From: Kiritimatiellota bacterium B12222
GTDB taxonomy: Bacteria > Verrucomicrobiota > Kiritimatiellia > SS1-B-03-39 > UBA6053
NCBI GenBank assembly: GCA_029719485.1
Contig: CP120722.1
Location: 992,001 to 1,056,000, forward strand
Direction: 5' to 3'
DNA length: 64,000 bases
Notes under the pieces: model-generated
What the model was told of the DNA's origin: nothing
What the model saw: the letters and a program-made list of their open reading frames with translations, nothing else
Databases searched by the model: none
Part shown: piece after piece, positions 1 to 10,238 of the stretch
How the letters are laid out: every line of letters begins with the position of its first letter
Numbering within the stretch: the first letter of the stretch is position 1
Translations under genes and position numbers: made by a program

Positions 1-519
1 GCAGACATGTTGTGGTCCTGGGTGCGGGATGGGGTTTCGGTTACGAGTTCTCCTCTTGATCGATTGCCGACGGATGGCCAGCATTTGTTGTTCAGTACTT
101 TACGTCCGGATACTTCGGGTGTGGCATTGAAGGTGTGTGTCTTTTCCATACGTTGGTTTTATGTGATGGTGATTGGATGTGGTTTGGTGTTGGGCTTGTT
201 GCTGATTCGCGCAAGTCAACGAACGCGAATTGTGGTGACGATGAGCTTGGTGGCGGGGTTGATTTTAGTCGGTGTTTTTCTGCCGAGTTTTGCGCATGCA
301 CTGGTCAATGATGCCACGGCCGCTGCGGCGTTGCTGGTCGTGGTTTTATGGTTTGTGTACGATTTGGTGGTGAGGTTGCCTCGAGTACAACAAAAGCGGT
401 TATCGACAGCACAACCTGAGGTGAATTCCAACCATTCCCCTGTAGAGCGGCAAGATAATGAGCAGGATGCTCCATGTGAAACGAAGAATGACGAAGAGGA
501 GAGCGATCATGATGCGTAA
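1..519 (+). CDS. C-terminal part of a membrane protein, function unknown (5' end outside window)
   Basis: The reading frame is open from the first base of the window, so the ATG at 7 need not be the true start. The visible part has three hydrophobic stretches (counting from that ATG, about residues 51-67, 75-92 and 106-122). A hydrophilic, acidic tail rich in E, D, N and Q follows (about 130-170). The order of a soluble segment, TM segments and an acidic tail resembles the C-terminal ends of both halves of the giant protein encoded next. Its stop overlaps the start of that gene by a few bases, so the two are probably translationally coupled and belong to one operon. I do not recognise the family. 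Confidence 0.6.
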   Translation, partial: ADMLWSWVRDGVSVTSSPLDRLPTDGQHLLFSTLRPDTSGVALKVCVFSIRWFYVMVIGCGLVLGLLLIRASQRTRIVVTMSLVAGLILVGVFLPSFAHALVNDATAAAALLVVVLWFVYDLVVRLPRVQQKRLSTAQPEVNSNHSPVERQDNEQDAPCETKNDEEESDHDA

Positions 520-3500
520 AGCTATTTGTTGTTTAGGACTGCTCCTGGGTGTGTTGCATGCGGGACCTGATTCCCTACGTCAAGTGACTGTTCCTTTGTC
601 GGAATTACCGTTGTTGTTACAGCAGGGGACGGATCGTGTATGGATGTCGGAAACGGAATATCATACATTGCAAGATCGGGTGGAGGCGCTGGAGGAGTCT
701 CATCCTCAGGTGCTTCCTGATTTGCGATTACCCTTGCAGGTGGATGTGCATGCACAGTTGGCGGATGATGTGGTGGAAATTGATGCGCAGTGTTTGGTTG
801 AAGGTGTGTTTACGGGTCTGAATCGCGTGGATTTACCTTTCGAAGGGGTGTATTGGACAGAGGTGTTGTTGGATGGAAAGCCTGCAGAACTCAGGGGGAC
901 CCCGGGGGGGGTGACGCAGGTGTATTTTGAAGGTCAGGCTATGCGCAGGTTGGATTTAAAAGGGGTGAGTGGATTACCCTTGAAGGAGAATCGACAGGTG
1001 ATGGCGTTTCGTGTGCCGGAAGTGGCGGGTCGTTTGATTTTGCGCGTGCAAAAAGGAACCGACATAGAAGGAGCGGTGGTGAGTGGTCGTGAGCAAACGG
1101 GGGATGAGGTGGCGTATGAATTATTGCCTGAAGAAGGATGGGTACGTGGATCTTTCCGATTGGATCGTCTTTACCGCGCGGAGCCTTTGGAGGTAACGGT
1201 TCATCAACTCCAACACTCCACTTTGTCAGGCCGATTCGAATTGTTTCGTGCCGGGGCGGTGGTGTTTGTACATCATCAGCCTGTGCACTCGCTTCGCTTG
1301 CGCTTACCTGCGGACTTAAAAGTGCAAACCCTCAGTTCTGCGGAGCCTTTGGATTGGGAGAGTCGCATGGAAGGTGACTTTCAGTATGTCGATATCCAAT
1401 TTCGGGGGGAGGTCTTGGGCAGTGTGGAAGTATTGATGACGGGATTGCGAGAGCGGAGGTCTGAAGAGCACTGGCGTCCATTGAATATGGAGGTGGTCGG
1501 GAATACACAAAGTCGAAGTTTGCAAATTCTTCAGCTTGAAGATCCATGGAAAGTTAATCGACTTGATAATGGAAAAGCAGAGATGACGTCTCCCTTAGAG
1601 TTTAAAGGTTTCTTGACGGAAAGTAGTTTAGGGTTGTTTAAAGAGGGTCGATTGTTTGGCTGGATTTTACCTGAGGAAGGGGCATTCCCGGAGGTATGGT
1701 TGCGTGAACAGCAGGGTGATGTAGATGCCTTTGTGAATCTATTGCTTTCGCCCAAGGAAACGCGTTTGGAGTTGGAGGGACATATTACCTTGTTGCCCTT
1801 GCACGCGGGTTTGTTTGGTTGCCGTTTTGTCCTGCCCGCGGGTTGGCAACTGGATACGGTGGATCAGGGGAATAAGGTCTTGGCCTATGATGTGTTGGAT
1901 TTAAAAGATGGACAACGAGAGGTGCAGGTGAGGTTTCCACGACGTACGCCTGCGGGGAGTCCGATACAACTTCATTTCATTGCAGGACTTACGCCGAGGG
2001 GTTGGTTAGAAGATCAGGGGCGTCAGGCGATAGATTTCCCTTCATTTTCGATGCCGGGGGTTTCAAGTTTGACGGGGGCATTGGCGGCCGTTCCGGGTTT
2101 GTATCGCGAATTGAAGGTTGTGGAGCTGGAGGGGTTGACTCCTTTGGATGACAGTGCAAAGCAGATGATGAATTTTCAAGCGGCTGCAGACGTGCCGGGC
2201 TTCCGTTTTGAAGGGGATACGTATACGTTGCGTATGGAAATATTGGCCTTGCACCCCGAGGTTCGGGTTCAGGCATTTTCCTTCTTTTCGGTGGGAGTGG
2301 ATGCCATTAATCTTCGTTATGAGTGGATTGTTGAAAATCGAATGGCGCCCTCTGAACAGTTTAGTTTTATCCTGCCAACAGTATTGCCGCAGGGGCTGCG
2401 ACCCGTGGTTGAACATGCGTCTTTGCGAGGAGAGGTTCTGCGTGAGCTTTTAGAAGATGGACGTGAAAAGTGGACCCTTCCTTTTACAGGTCGGGTAGGA
2501 GAAGATGTCCGGGTGAAGTTGGAAGGGGAGCTGAGATACACTATTGATGAGCGGTTTGTTTTACCTTTGCCCGAACATCCCGGGGTGGAGTTGCAATCAG
2601 GATTTTTTGCGGTGGAAGGGGTTCCTGAATTAGAGATTCGATTGATCAACCCACCCAAGGAAGTCGATTTGGGAGAGCTGTCGGATGCGCAGTATCAACC
2701 CGGGCCTCGCTTATTAGGTACCTTTGCTTATGCGGGTACGCCTCCGGTCACCTCACTTGAAGCGGTGGCGCAAGTGTTGGTGGAGGTTCCTGAAACTCAG
2801 CTGAGGCGTTTGGTGATGAATTCAAGACTCTCGGTGACGGGAGAGGTTCAGAATCAGGCACTTTTTCTACTAGAAAATGCGCCTCCATTTTTGGCAGTGG
2901 TTTTGCCTGAGGATGCCGACTCCTGGAGTGTGGAAGTGGATGGGCAGGCGGCAGAACCGCGCAAGGGCGCGAGGGGGGAATGGTTGATTCCGGTATCAAA
3001 AACAGCGTCAAAGGCCTTGCGTCGCGTACAAGTGATTTATCGCAATACCTTGCCGGCGCCTGGAGCAGGACGCTCTCAACAATTTGAAGCACCGACGATG
3101 ACGGTGTATGCCGAAGAAGGGGGGGCGCAAGAATTGTTCCCCGTTGAAACGATTTGGAATGTGTCTCCACCGGAAGGGTTTAAAGTGGTGAGTTCATCCG
3201 GTACTGCAAAAGCCATTCGACTACAGGAACCTTCTTTGGCGGTAGTGGAAGGGGTGAGGAGGATGATCAACCTGGGGGGAGGTGTGCGTTCACCTATGCA
3301 GTACTATGCTGGATTATTTTCTGCGACACGATCGAGCTATTCATCCAAAACACTGGAGAGTGCTGATGCCCAAAAATACGGGGATTCTTTTGCCTTCGCT
3401 CCCATAAATATGGAGCCAGAATCCCCAGAAGAAATGGTGGAAGCTGCCGTTAGTTCTGTGGATGATTTCATGACTATTGGGGGCGAAGCTGTCTCACAAC

Positions 3501-6500
3501 AGAGGCTTTTTGGTGCGCTCAATGAGTACAGTGGTGATCGTCAACAAGATGCTCAAGCGCGCGTTCAAAACTCTGCACAAATCAAAGCAGAAGGGTTTCG
3601 TAGTTTGCAAATTCGTTTAGAGCCTCTGCAAGGGGGACTGCGGTTTCATAGTTTGAATCCGGTGCCGACTTTACAGTTGGCGGTGTTAAGAAATTCATCG
3701 TTAACTCTGATGGGGTTGGCTGCGGGATTGGCCTTTTTTACCGGAGGCTTGTGCCGGAAGGTACACGGAAAACGCAACCGGTTTGCGTATGTGTTGTTTG
3801 GGGTTCTTTTATCAACATTGCCGGGTGTATTTCCCTTCTTGGGAGGAGTGACGCAAGTGTTCAATGCGGTGTTTGCTTCCGCAATGGCTTTAAGTTTTTG
3901 TTATGTGATCTTGGGGATCTGTAATTGGATGGGGCGGCTTTTTTCAAAACCGTTGCTGTTGCTGGGCGCATTGTTGGCGGGATGGGTTGTGCATGGTCAG
4001 ACGGTGATGATGCCTGATCCTTTACCGATTCCTGGGGATGTTCTTGTACATGTGGTGCAAGGAGAAGGGAAAGAAGACACGTTGTTGGTGCCCCGGGGAC
4101 ATGTCGAAACGTTACAGAATCGATTAGAACAAAATGTAAATACCATGGAGGGTGACGACAGGGGACTGGGCTGGTTGAGGGGCAATGTTGAACTGCAGTT
4201 AGGTGAAGAGGATCTGATAGAGTTAACCGCTTCTTATCATTTTCGAATCCGAGGAAAAGAGGCGCAACTTATTCGTTTTCCGTTGCGTGGAGCAGTGGTG
4301 GGGTCGATTCATGTGGATGGTGTTCCCGCCTTGGTTGAGTCAAAAAAGAGTGGCTTGGATATTTGGGTGGAAGGAGAAGGGGATCATCACTTGGTGCTGC
4401 AATTGAGAAGCAAGGTGGCGTTGTCTCAGGGCAGGCGGACTGTAAACGTTGGGGTGTTACCTGTGCCTGGTTTGCAATTAGCTGTGCGGGCACCTCAAGT
4501 AGGATTGCAGGTGGATGTGCAGAAGACGCGCACGGAAAGTGTGCGGGTCATTACTGAAAAGCATGATCAGTGGATGAGTACTCCGCTGGGTGAATCAGGT
4601 CAGGTGAATGTGAGCTGGAGTGAATCGTTACCGAGTTCCCGCTCCGGAGGTGGATTAGAGCTTTCTTCTCAAGCGAATTTGGATGTCTTTGAAGATCGTG
4701 CTATCTTTCGTTGGCAAGGTCACTGGGTGAGTAAAGGAAATCCTGTGGAGCGGATACAGATGACGCTTCCTGCGGATTGGAAAATTTTATCAGTGAAGGG
4801 GGCTGCCTTAAGTGGGTGGGAGCGTGGAGAGACGGAAGCGGATTCAAATACGCTGTCATTAAACTTCAGGAGAGAGGCCATGCGTGAGTCTGTGGACGTG
4901 GTGTTGTGGCAGGAAAGAAGTGTCAAGGATGCGACGATTTCGGTGCCGTCGATTGTGGTGCAGGATGCCTTGCGACAAACGGGAGAGATTCAGCTGCGGG
5001 GTCAGAAGGGCTTGGAGCTTTCGGTAACAGAAATGACTTCCTTACGTCGACAGGAGATGGGGCGCATAAAGCAAGTTGACGTGGATGCATTTGAAATTAG
5101 GGAAACGGTAGGGTTTCAGGCTTATGCTTTTCATCGACCCGATTATCAGCTTACCTTAGGGGTGAAAGCGAGTACGTCGACATTGACGGCTCAGTGGCAA
5201 CAGGTGGTGAGAGTGGCGGATTTAGAAGATGTGACTGAAGCCATTTGTCAGGTGGACGTTCAGGGGTATCCGGTATTTCAATTGGATGTGGATCTGCCTG
5301 AAGGATTGGTGTTGAGGCGAGTGGAGTCTTTGGGTGTGGAGTCCTGGTCGCAAGAAGGAAATCGTTTGCGTTTGTTTTCTCCTGCGGGGTTGTCGGGCAC
5401 TGTTGCGGTGGTGATGGAAGGGCGTTTGCCTCAGCGTGACGGGCTGCAGTTGCGTTTACCTACCTTTCATTTACAAAGGGCCATGTCGGAGGAGGGGCGG
5501 TGGTTGATTTTGACGGATCCGTCCGTGAATGTGTCGTTGGCTGAGGATTCTGAGTTGAAACGAATTCCTCTTCGTGATGCGCAGTCATGGGTGGATGTGG
5601 TGCAATGGCCTTTTGCGAGATTGGCGATGACGTATCAGGGTAATCCTCAGGAAGAGTGGTTGACTCTTCATCGACTTCGTCCCGAGGTGAGTGTCGATAC
5701 CTTCACCAATTTACGTATCAATCATCAAGTGATTGAAGAAACGATTTTGGTAGATGCACGAATTCGCCGAGCGGGTCTGCGAGAGTTTTCGCTACGAATT
5801 CCTGCGCGTTTTCGGGATGCAAATGTGAAGGCACCGTTGTTGCGGGAGATTCGATATGATGAGGTTGAGGATCAGCCGGACTGGGTGGACTTGACCTTGA
5901 TGCTTCAAGATGAAGTGATGGATCAATTGGTGGTGTTGTTGGAGCGTGATCGCAGTGCGCAGGAAACTGAACTCGAGCTACAAACGCCAGAGGTGCTGAC
6001 GGGCAGAACGCGTCGGGTATTTGTGGCGGTTGAAAATGCAGGCCGTGATGAGTTGCAGATTGAGGCGACCAAAGGGTTGGAACGTCTTAGTCATGCGCAT
6101 GCAGAATGGGCGACCGCTACAGAATTGCTGGGCGAAAATGTGACCTATGCTTTTGTGGGCAGTGTGGGAGGACCGCAAGCTGAAGTGTTGGTGACGCGTA
6201 TTTCACGCGAACAGGCGGTCACTGCGGGCGCGCGGATTGGATTGAGTCAGGTGGAGTTGCAACTGGATGAATCGGCGGCGTATGTTTGTCGGTGGACGAC
6301 ATGGGTCGATAATCGGACTGAGCAATTGTTGCAGGCCTCCTTGCCGGTGGGAGCACGGTTGTTGCAGGTAAGGGTTGCGGGTAAAGAAGTGAATCCGGTT
6401 CGCAGGGCAGAAGCCTTGGAAAATGATTTATATATTCCCTTGGTTAAAACCCCGAGGGGGGAACGGGATATTCAAGTACAGGTTGTGTATGCGGGAGAAC

Positions 6501-7618
6501 TCGATTCTTTGATGTCATTGCGTTCGCGTGGATTTCCTTTTCCGGCGAGCCGAAATATTTCGGTGGAGTTGAGTCAGGTGAAACTGTATCTTCCGGAGAG
6601 TTATCGCTGGTTGCGATTTGATGGCACCATGAAGCAACTGGAAAATCAGGCACAATTACAGGCGGGATGGTTGGCTTATCAGGCCGGTATGGCGGAGCGG
6701 TTGACGCAAACCTTGAAAGGTGGAGATATCTTTGAACAAGCACGTGCAACCCACAGTCTTCAAAATTTGGAGCGGGAATTATTGGAGGCTGATCAGTCTT
6801 CGAATGGATCGCAAAGCGGGTGGTATGAAGCGGAGAGGAGTAAAACCAAAAAGGTGCTCAAGCAGGCGGAAAAAGAAATGGCTTTATCGGATCTAAATAA
6901 TGATGCGCTGGTGGTAAGCGACAATCGTGCGAACTTTAGGGGACGTTTTGAAAATCAGAGTAATAGTTTTGCCCGAAATCAGCTGTATTGGAATGATGCG
7001 GGTCAGGAGATGAATGCCGATCTTTCAAATGATCTGAAGGTAGATGCCTCACAATCCGTTGGAAAGAGAGAAGGAGGGGCTTATAAAAATATTCAGTCGG
7101 TGTTGCAGGCGCAGCAAGCTCAACTTTTGGAAGTGGATTTAGATCTGCCGCAGGATCGTTCTCAAAAGTTGAGACTTAGATCGGGACGAAAAGGACAGGC
7201 GACAAAATATTTGGATAGTTTAGAAAAAGATCGCTCCAAGGTTCACGCGGCGCAAACCTTAAGTGCTACTGCTGAATTGTTTCCGACGCCGGATATGAAT
7301 CGCACGGACCTGTATGTGTTCAGTACGCCACGTGGGGATATGCAGGTGACCGCGCTTTCGATTTCTCAAAAATGGATTCAGGGCTTGTCGCGTTTTGCGG
7401 TATTTTTGCTGGCGTTGATCGGAGTGATGTTGATGGTGAAGGGGCGTAACCGCACTCAAGCAAGGGAGCCATGGAAGTATGCGAAAGTGATGTTGGTGTT
7501 AGGACTACTTGGTTTCTTTACCGGGATTTTACCGGTGTATGCCGTGGGATTGATCTTTGTTGGACTCATCGGATTGATGCGACGGAGTGATTCGCAGCGG
7601 AAAGTCAGGAGGGTCTAA
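509..7618 (+). CDS. Giant exported/membrane protein made of two fused homologous halves, function unknown
   Basis: The frame is open from an ATG at 458. I choose the ATG at 509 (or 512) because a purine-rich GAAGAGGAGAG lies just upstream and the product then begins with a clean Sec signal peptide (MRKAICCLGLLLGVLHA|G). About 2,369 aa. The protein is an internal duplication. Each half starts with a signal-like segment and a short helix with a TLQ(D/N)R(V/L)E core, then shows long beta-rich, V/E/R-rich stretches, and ends in a TM cluster. The first TM cluster is at about 3690-3990. It runs straight into a second signal-peptide-like segment beginning at an internal Met at 3929. The second TM cluster ends the protein. 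The bulk should lie in the periplasm. A Gln/Asn/Asp-rich low-complexity stretch lies near 6780-7250. The stop at 7616-7618 is followed by a 123-bp gap. I recognise no catalytic motif. Confidence 0.75.
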   Translation: MMRKAICCLGLLLGVLHAGPDSLRQVTVPLSELPLLLQQGTDRVWMSETEYHTLQDRVEALEESHPQVLPDLRLPLQVDVHAQLADDVVEIDAQCLVEGVFTGLNRVDLPFEGVYWTEVLLDGKPAELRGTPGGVTQVYFEGQAMRRLDLKGVSGLPLKENRQVMAFRVPEVAGRLILRVQKGTDIEGAVVSGREQTGDEVAYELLPEEGWVRGSFRLDRLYRAEPLEVTVHQLQHSTLSGRFELFRAGAVVFVHHQPVHSLRLRLPADLKVQTLSSAEPLDWESRMEGDFQYVDIQFRGEVLGSVEVLMTGLRERRSEEHWRPLNMEVVGNTQSRSLQILQLEDPWKVNRLDNGKAEMTSPLEFKGFLTESSLGLFKEGRLFGWILPEEGAFPEVWLREQQGDVDAFVNLLLSPKETRLELEGHITLLPLHAGLFGCRFVLPAGWQLDTVDQGNKVLAYDVLDLKDGQREVQVRFPRRTPAGSPIQLHFIAGLTPRGWLEDQGRQAIDFPSFSMPGVSSLTGALAAVPGLYRELKVVELEGLTPLDDSAKQMMNFQAAADVPGFRFEGDTYTLRMEILALHPEVRVQAFSFFSVGVDAINLRYEWIVENRMAPSEQFSFILPTVLPQGLRPVVEHASLRGEVLRELLEDGREKWTLPFTGRVGEDVRVKLEGELRYTIDERFVLPLPEHPGVELQSGFFAVEGVPELEIRLINPPKEVDLGELSDAQYQPGPRLLGTFAYAGTPPVTSLEAVAQVLVEVPETQLRRLVMNSRLSVTGEVQNQALFLLENAPPFLAVVLPEDADSWSVEVDGQAAEPRKGARGEWLIPVSKTASKALRRVQVIYRNTLPAPGAGRSQQFEAPTMTVYAEEGGAQELFPVETIWNVSPPEGFKVVSSSGTAKAIRLQEPSLAVVEGVRRMINLGGGVRSPMQYYAGLFSATRSSYSSKTLESADAQKYGDSFAFAPINMEPESPEEMVEAAVSSVDDFMTIGGEAVSQQRLFGALNEYSGDRQQDAQARVQNSAQIKAEGFRSLQIRLEPLQGGLRFHSLNPVPTLQLAVLRNSSLTLMGLAAGLAFFTGGLCRKVHGKRNRFAYVLFGVLLSTLPGVFPFLGGVTQVFNAVFASAMALSFCYVILGICNWMGRLFSKPLLLLGALLAGWVVHGQTVMMPDPLPIPGDVLVHVVQGEGKEDTLLVPRGHVETLQNRLEQNVNTMEGDDRGLGWLRGNVELQLGEEDLIELTASYHFRIRGKEAQLIRFPLRGAVVGSIHVDGVPALVESKKSGLDIWVEGEGDHHLVLQLRSKVALSQGRRTVNVGVLPVPGLQLAVRAPQVGLQVDVQKTRTESVRVITEKHDQWMSTPLGESGQVNVSWSESLPSSRSGGGLELSSQANLDVFEDRAIFRWQGHWVSKGNPVERIQMTLPADWKILSVKGAALSGWERGETEADSNTLSLNFRREAMRESVDVVLWQERSVKDATISVPSIVVQDALRQTGEIQLRGQKGLELSVTEMTSLRRQEMGRIKQVDVDAFEIRETVGFQAYAFHRPDYQLTLGVKASTSTLTAQWQQVVRVADLEDVTEAICQVDVQGYPVFQLDVDLPEGLVLRRVESLGVESWSQEGNRLRLFSPAGLSGTVAVVMEGRLPQRDGLQLRLPTFHLQRAMSEEGRWLILTDPSVNVSLAEDSELKRIPLRDAQSWVDVVQWPFARLAMTYQGNPQEEWLTLHRLRPEVSVDTFTNLRINHQVIEETILVDARIRRAGLREFSLRIPARFRDANVKAPLLREIRYDEVEDQPDWVDLTLMLQDEVMDQLVVLLERDRSAQETELELQTPEVLTGRTRRVFVAVENAGRDELQIEATKGLERLSHAHAEWATATELLGENVTYAFVGSVGGPQAEVLVTRISREQAVTAGARIGLSQVELQLDESAAYVCRWTTWVDNRTEQLLQASLPVGARLLQVRVAGKEVNPVRRAEALENDLYIPLVKTPRGERDIQVQVVYAGELDSLMSLRSRGFPFPASRNISVELSQVKLYLPESYRWLRFDGTMKQLENQAQLQAGWLAYQAGMAERLTQTLKGGDIFEQARATHSLQNLERELLEADQSSNGSQSGWYEAERSKTKKVLKQAEKEMALSDLNNDALVVSDNRANFRGRFENQSNSFARNQLYWNDAGQEMNADLSNDLKVDASQSVGKREGGAYKNIQSVLQAQQAQLLEVDLDLPQDRSQKLRLRSGRKGQATKYLDSLEKDRSKVHAAQTLSATAELFPTPDMNRTDLYVFSTPRGDMQVTALSISQKWIQGLSRFAVFLLALIGVMLMVKGRNRTQAREPWKYAKVMLVLGLLGFFTGILPVYAVGLIFVGLIGLMRRSDSQRKVRRV

Positions 7619-7741
7619 GGGGTCGTAGGATTTGGAGAACTCTGTTACAGTAGCGAAGTACTTCGCTCTGATTTCTCCTGTGCTTGTCGAAAGGGGGGGG
7701 AGGGTGGTAAAACCGCAGACTACATTTACATAGGAGTGTTG

Positions 7742-8257
7742 ATGTCAAAAGAGATACAGGACGAAACCCGGTGGGACTTTTATGGCACCATTTTGGGTAC
7801 CTGGGGAATGGTGATGCTGTTTGCGGTAGTGCATGATCAGTATGTGGTTGGTCTTTCACCCCGGCACTTTACCGATTATCATACTAATCCATTGGGCATT
7901 GAAAATGTGCGGGTGCTGGCGGCTTTTTGGGGTGTGTTGTCGTCGGTTTCTCCGGGGATGACTTTGGGGGTGGTCTTGTATCTTTTCGGCCGCTGGGGTG
8001 CGCGTAAGAAGATGGCGACGAGGCGATTGTTAATGGGGGTTTTGTATTTAATTTGCTTCACTGAAATTTGTGCGTTGATCAGTTTAGGACTCACGCACAT
8101 CACACATCGAGAACTGTATCCCTCCTTCTTATATGTGGACAATAGTTTTGAGATGATGTGTTCACAGACGGTGCAGCTGACGGCCTACTTTATGGGGATG
8201 TTGGGATCGGTGGTCTTGTTGAGTGGGGTATATCGAAGGCGTAAGCAAGAGGGGTGA
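7742..8257 (+). CDS. Small four-helix membrane protein, unknown function
   Basis: A 171-aa protein with about four hydrophobic segments: the first near residues 15-35, two in the middle, and the last near residues 143-162. The C-terminal tail is basic (YRRRKQEG). The frame is open from a GTG at 7736, but the ATG at 7742 sits 5 nt after AGGAG (7732-7736), so I take the ATG. The upstream gap contains an eight-base G run. A bidirectional hairpin terminator follows immediately. No family recognised. Confidence 0.7.
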   Translation: MSKEIQDETRWDFYGTILGTWGMVMLFAVVHDQYVVGLSPRHFTDYHTNPLGIENVRVLAAFWGVLSSVSPGMTLGVVLYLFGRWGARKKMATRRLLMGVLYLICFTEICALISLGLTHITHRELYPSFLYVDNSFEMMCSQTVQLTAYFMGMLGSVVLLSGVYRRRKQEG

Positions 8258-8268
8258 GTGAGGGGGAA

Positions 8269-8301
8269 AAAAAGAGCGACCTGCAGAGGTCGCTCTTTTT
8301 C
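8269..8301. terminator. Bidirectional hairpin terminator
   Basis: A 12-bp perfect stem (AAAGAGCGACCT / AGGTCGCTCTTT) with loop GCAG is flanked by A and T runs. It sits between two convergent genes and can serve both. Confidence 0.9.
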
Positions 8302-8320
8302 CGGTTATAGAGAATAAAAC

Positions 8321-9415
8321 TTATTTAAATGAGGTAGAGACATCCAGGATGTCCTGTTCAGAATCCATGGAGATGGTTTTGATTTTATCTTGGGCTGCGG
8401 CCAGTGCTTTTTGAACATCGATGGTGCGAATAGATTGATTTTTGTAGGTCCTGAAGGCCCAGCGAATATTTTTTAAATCGGAAACGGAAGTCCAAACGGT
8501 GTAATCTGCATGCACTTCGCCATTTTGGTCTTCACGGACCGCTCCGCGAGGAATATCGAAGGCGTTCATGATGTGAAAAACTTGGGGGACAGTTTCTTCG
8601 ACCGTTTTATTTTGTTCCGCATTTTGGGAGAAAAAGACAGCGCGAATAAATCTGGAGGGTGGCGTAAAGTCACCAGGGAGGCCGAGCATACCGCTGCCTT
8701 GACCAGTGGGGTTCAGGATGATGTCGGCGGCTTTGACTGCAGGTACGTTGGTTGCGCTTAGGTTTATATAATTCCGTAGGTTGGTGAGGTGCCAGTCGAA
8801 GGAAGGGGTATTGGTCATGACACCCAAAGGATTGTCATAAATTTTCAATTGGCCATTGATGGGTTCGATGACTACGGAAGCACCGCTGCTGTCGCGAACG
8901 ATAAAGTGTCCCGGAAAAGAGATGCCACCAATTTCTTCGATGGGATGGGGTAGGAGCGTGACATCCTGAAAGTGGGCTTTTACTTGGGTGATGTTTTCAA
9001 AATTTGCGAGCAACCAGGCGCCATAATCTTCAGGAGCCAATGATCGGGAGGGATCTGCAGAGGCGGGATCGGCATAACCCGCCTCACCGGCAAAATAGAA
9101 AGTACCCACGTACAATCCTTTTTCATTTACACCGTCGACAATAATTTTCTTTCCCAGCGCATTTGCACCGACCATTCCCCATTTGGAGGTGTAGTGCATG
9201 CCTTTGGAGGGGTCGGAGAGAGAATTGGAAATCGGGGTGCCGGCGGGAACGACGATGGCGTCTGATTGGATATCGAAACCAAATTCCATGGTACGACCGG
9301 CGACGACTCCACCGTCAGCTGCGATTAAGTGCAACCCTGTGCAGGCCTGGGAATTTATAGGGGAGAAGAGAAGACCAAAAGATGTCGCACATATTGCAAG
9401 TCGTTTCATTTTCAT
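8321..9415 (-). CDS. Exported linear amide C-N hydrolase, choloylglycine hydrolase family (Ntn hydrolase)
   Basis: A 364-aa protein. The signal peptide ends ...INSQA|C, so cleavage leaves Cys25 as the new N-terminus. In this Ntn-hydrolase family (bile salt hydrolase, penicillin V acylase) that cysteine is the nucleophile. Other family signatures are visible: GRTMEFG near residues 40-46 (conserved Arg), an Asn-bearing MTNTPSFDWHLTNLRNY block near 205, and a late Arg-rich segment. It should cleave a linear amide outside the cytoplasm. The substrate cannot be read from the sequence; N-acyl amides or acyl-homoserine lactones are as likely as bile salts in an environmental bacterium. The gene is monocistronic. 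A second ATG at 9409 is an alternative start. Confidence 0.9.
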   Translation of the reverse strand: MKMKRLAICATSFGLLFSPINSQACTGLHLIAADGGVVAGRTMEFGFDIQSDAIVVPAGTPISNSLSDPSKGMHYTSKWGMVGANALGKKIIVDGVNEKGLYVGTFYFAGEAGYADPASADPSRSLAPEDYGAWLLANFENITQVKAHFQDVTLLPHPIEEIGGISFPGHFIVRDSSGASVVIEPINGQLKIYDNPLGVMTNTPSFDWHLTNLRNYINLSATNVPAVKAADIILNPTGQGSGMLGLPGDFTPPSRFIRAVFFSQNAEQNKTVEETVPQVFHIMNAFDIPRGAVREDQNGEVHADYTVWTSVSDLKNIRWAFRTYKNQSIRTIDVQKALAAAQDKIKTISMDSEQDILDVSTSFK

Positions 9416-9548
9416 GGGATATCCGAGTGTAAGCTGTGGAAAATCAGGGGGGATAAAAGTAACTGACCATAAAAGGGTGGTGGATCAAGCACAATTAAAG
9501 ATCTGCGCATAGAGGGAGAAAAGTTATGGGCTGTGTTTTAACGCGAAG

Positions 9549-10238
9549 AAAGCTCTACAAACACAAGGTGTATAGCGTTTTTGAAAATGGAGCCGGCAGA
9601 GGGATTGACGGGCTTTACCCTCCCGTGAAAATACACGGGCTTACTTCGCTTTGCTACGTTTGCCGCTTCGCTCACTCGGGGAATACCGAGTGCTTACTTT
9701 GCTTCGCTTCGTTTCGAACGCCCCTTCGGCGGTTCTCATCCCTCTTTGTCTTCATTTTCAAAAAAAGCTCTACAAACACAAGGTGTATAGCGTTTTTGAA
9801 AATGGAGCCGGCAGAGGGATTGACGGGCTTTGCCCTCCCGTGAAAATACACGGGCTTACTTCGCTTTGCTACGTTTGCCGCTTCGCTCACTCGGGGAATA
9901 CCGAGTGCTTACTTTGCTTCGCTTCGTTTCGAACGCCCCTTCGGCGGTTCTCATCCCTCTTTGTCTCCATTTTCAAAAAAAGCTCTACAAACACAAGGTT
10001 TATAGCGTTTTTGAAAATGGAGCCGGCAGAGGGATTGACGGGCTTTGCCCTCCCGTGAAAATACACGGGCTTACTTCGCTTTGCTACGTTTGCCGCTTCG
10101 CTCACTCGGGGAATACCGAGTGCTTACTTTGCTTCGCTTCGTTTCGAACGCCCCTTCGGCGGTTCTCATCCCTCTTTGTCTCCATTTTCAAAAAAAAAAC
10201 TCTACAAACACAAGGTTTATAGCGTTTTTGAAAATGGA
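9549..10238 (-). repeat. Three tandem 215-217-bp units that repeat the tRNA-Thr 3' end
   Basis: The units start at 9592, 9807 and 10022, with the real tRNA 3' end at 10239 (periods 215, 215 and 217). Each unit contains the 15 bp that form the 3' end of the tRNA-Thr gene plus its 3' flank, then leaves the tRNA sequence abruptly. Within a unit there is a long inverted repeat (CCATTTTCAAAAA ... TTTTTGAAAATGG) around a 25-nt loop with its own partial pairing, a CCCGTG/CACGGG hairpin, an ACTCGG/CCGAGT hairpin and a bulged GAACGCC/GGCGGTTC hairpin. Units differ by only a few substitutions and one A-tract length change, so the duplication is recent. The layout matches that of the E. coli tyrT rtT repeats. 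I see no convincing coding frame; ORFs here exist only because the unit repeats. Confidence 0.9.
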
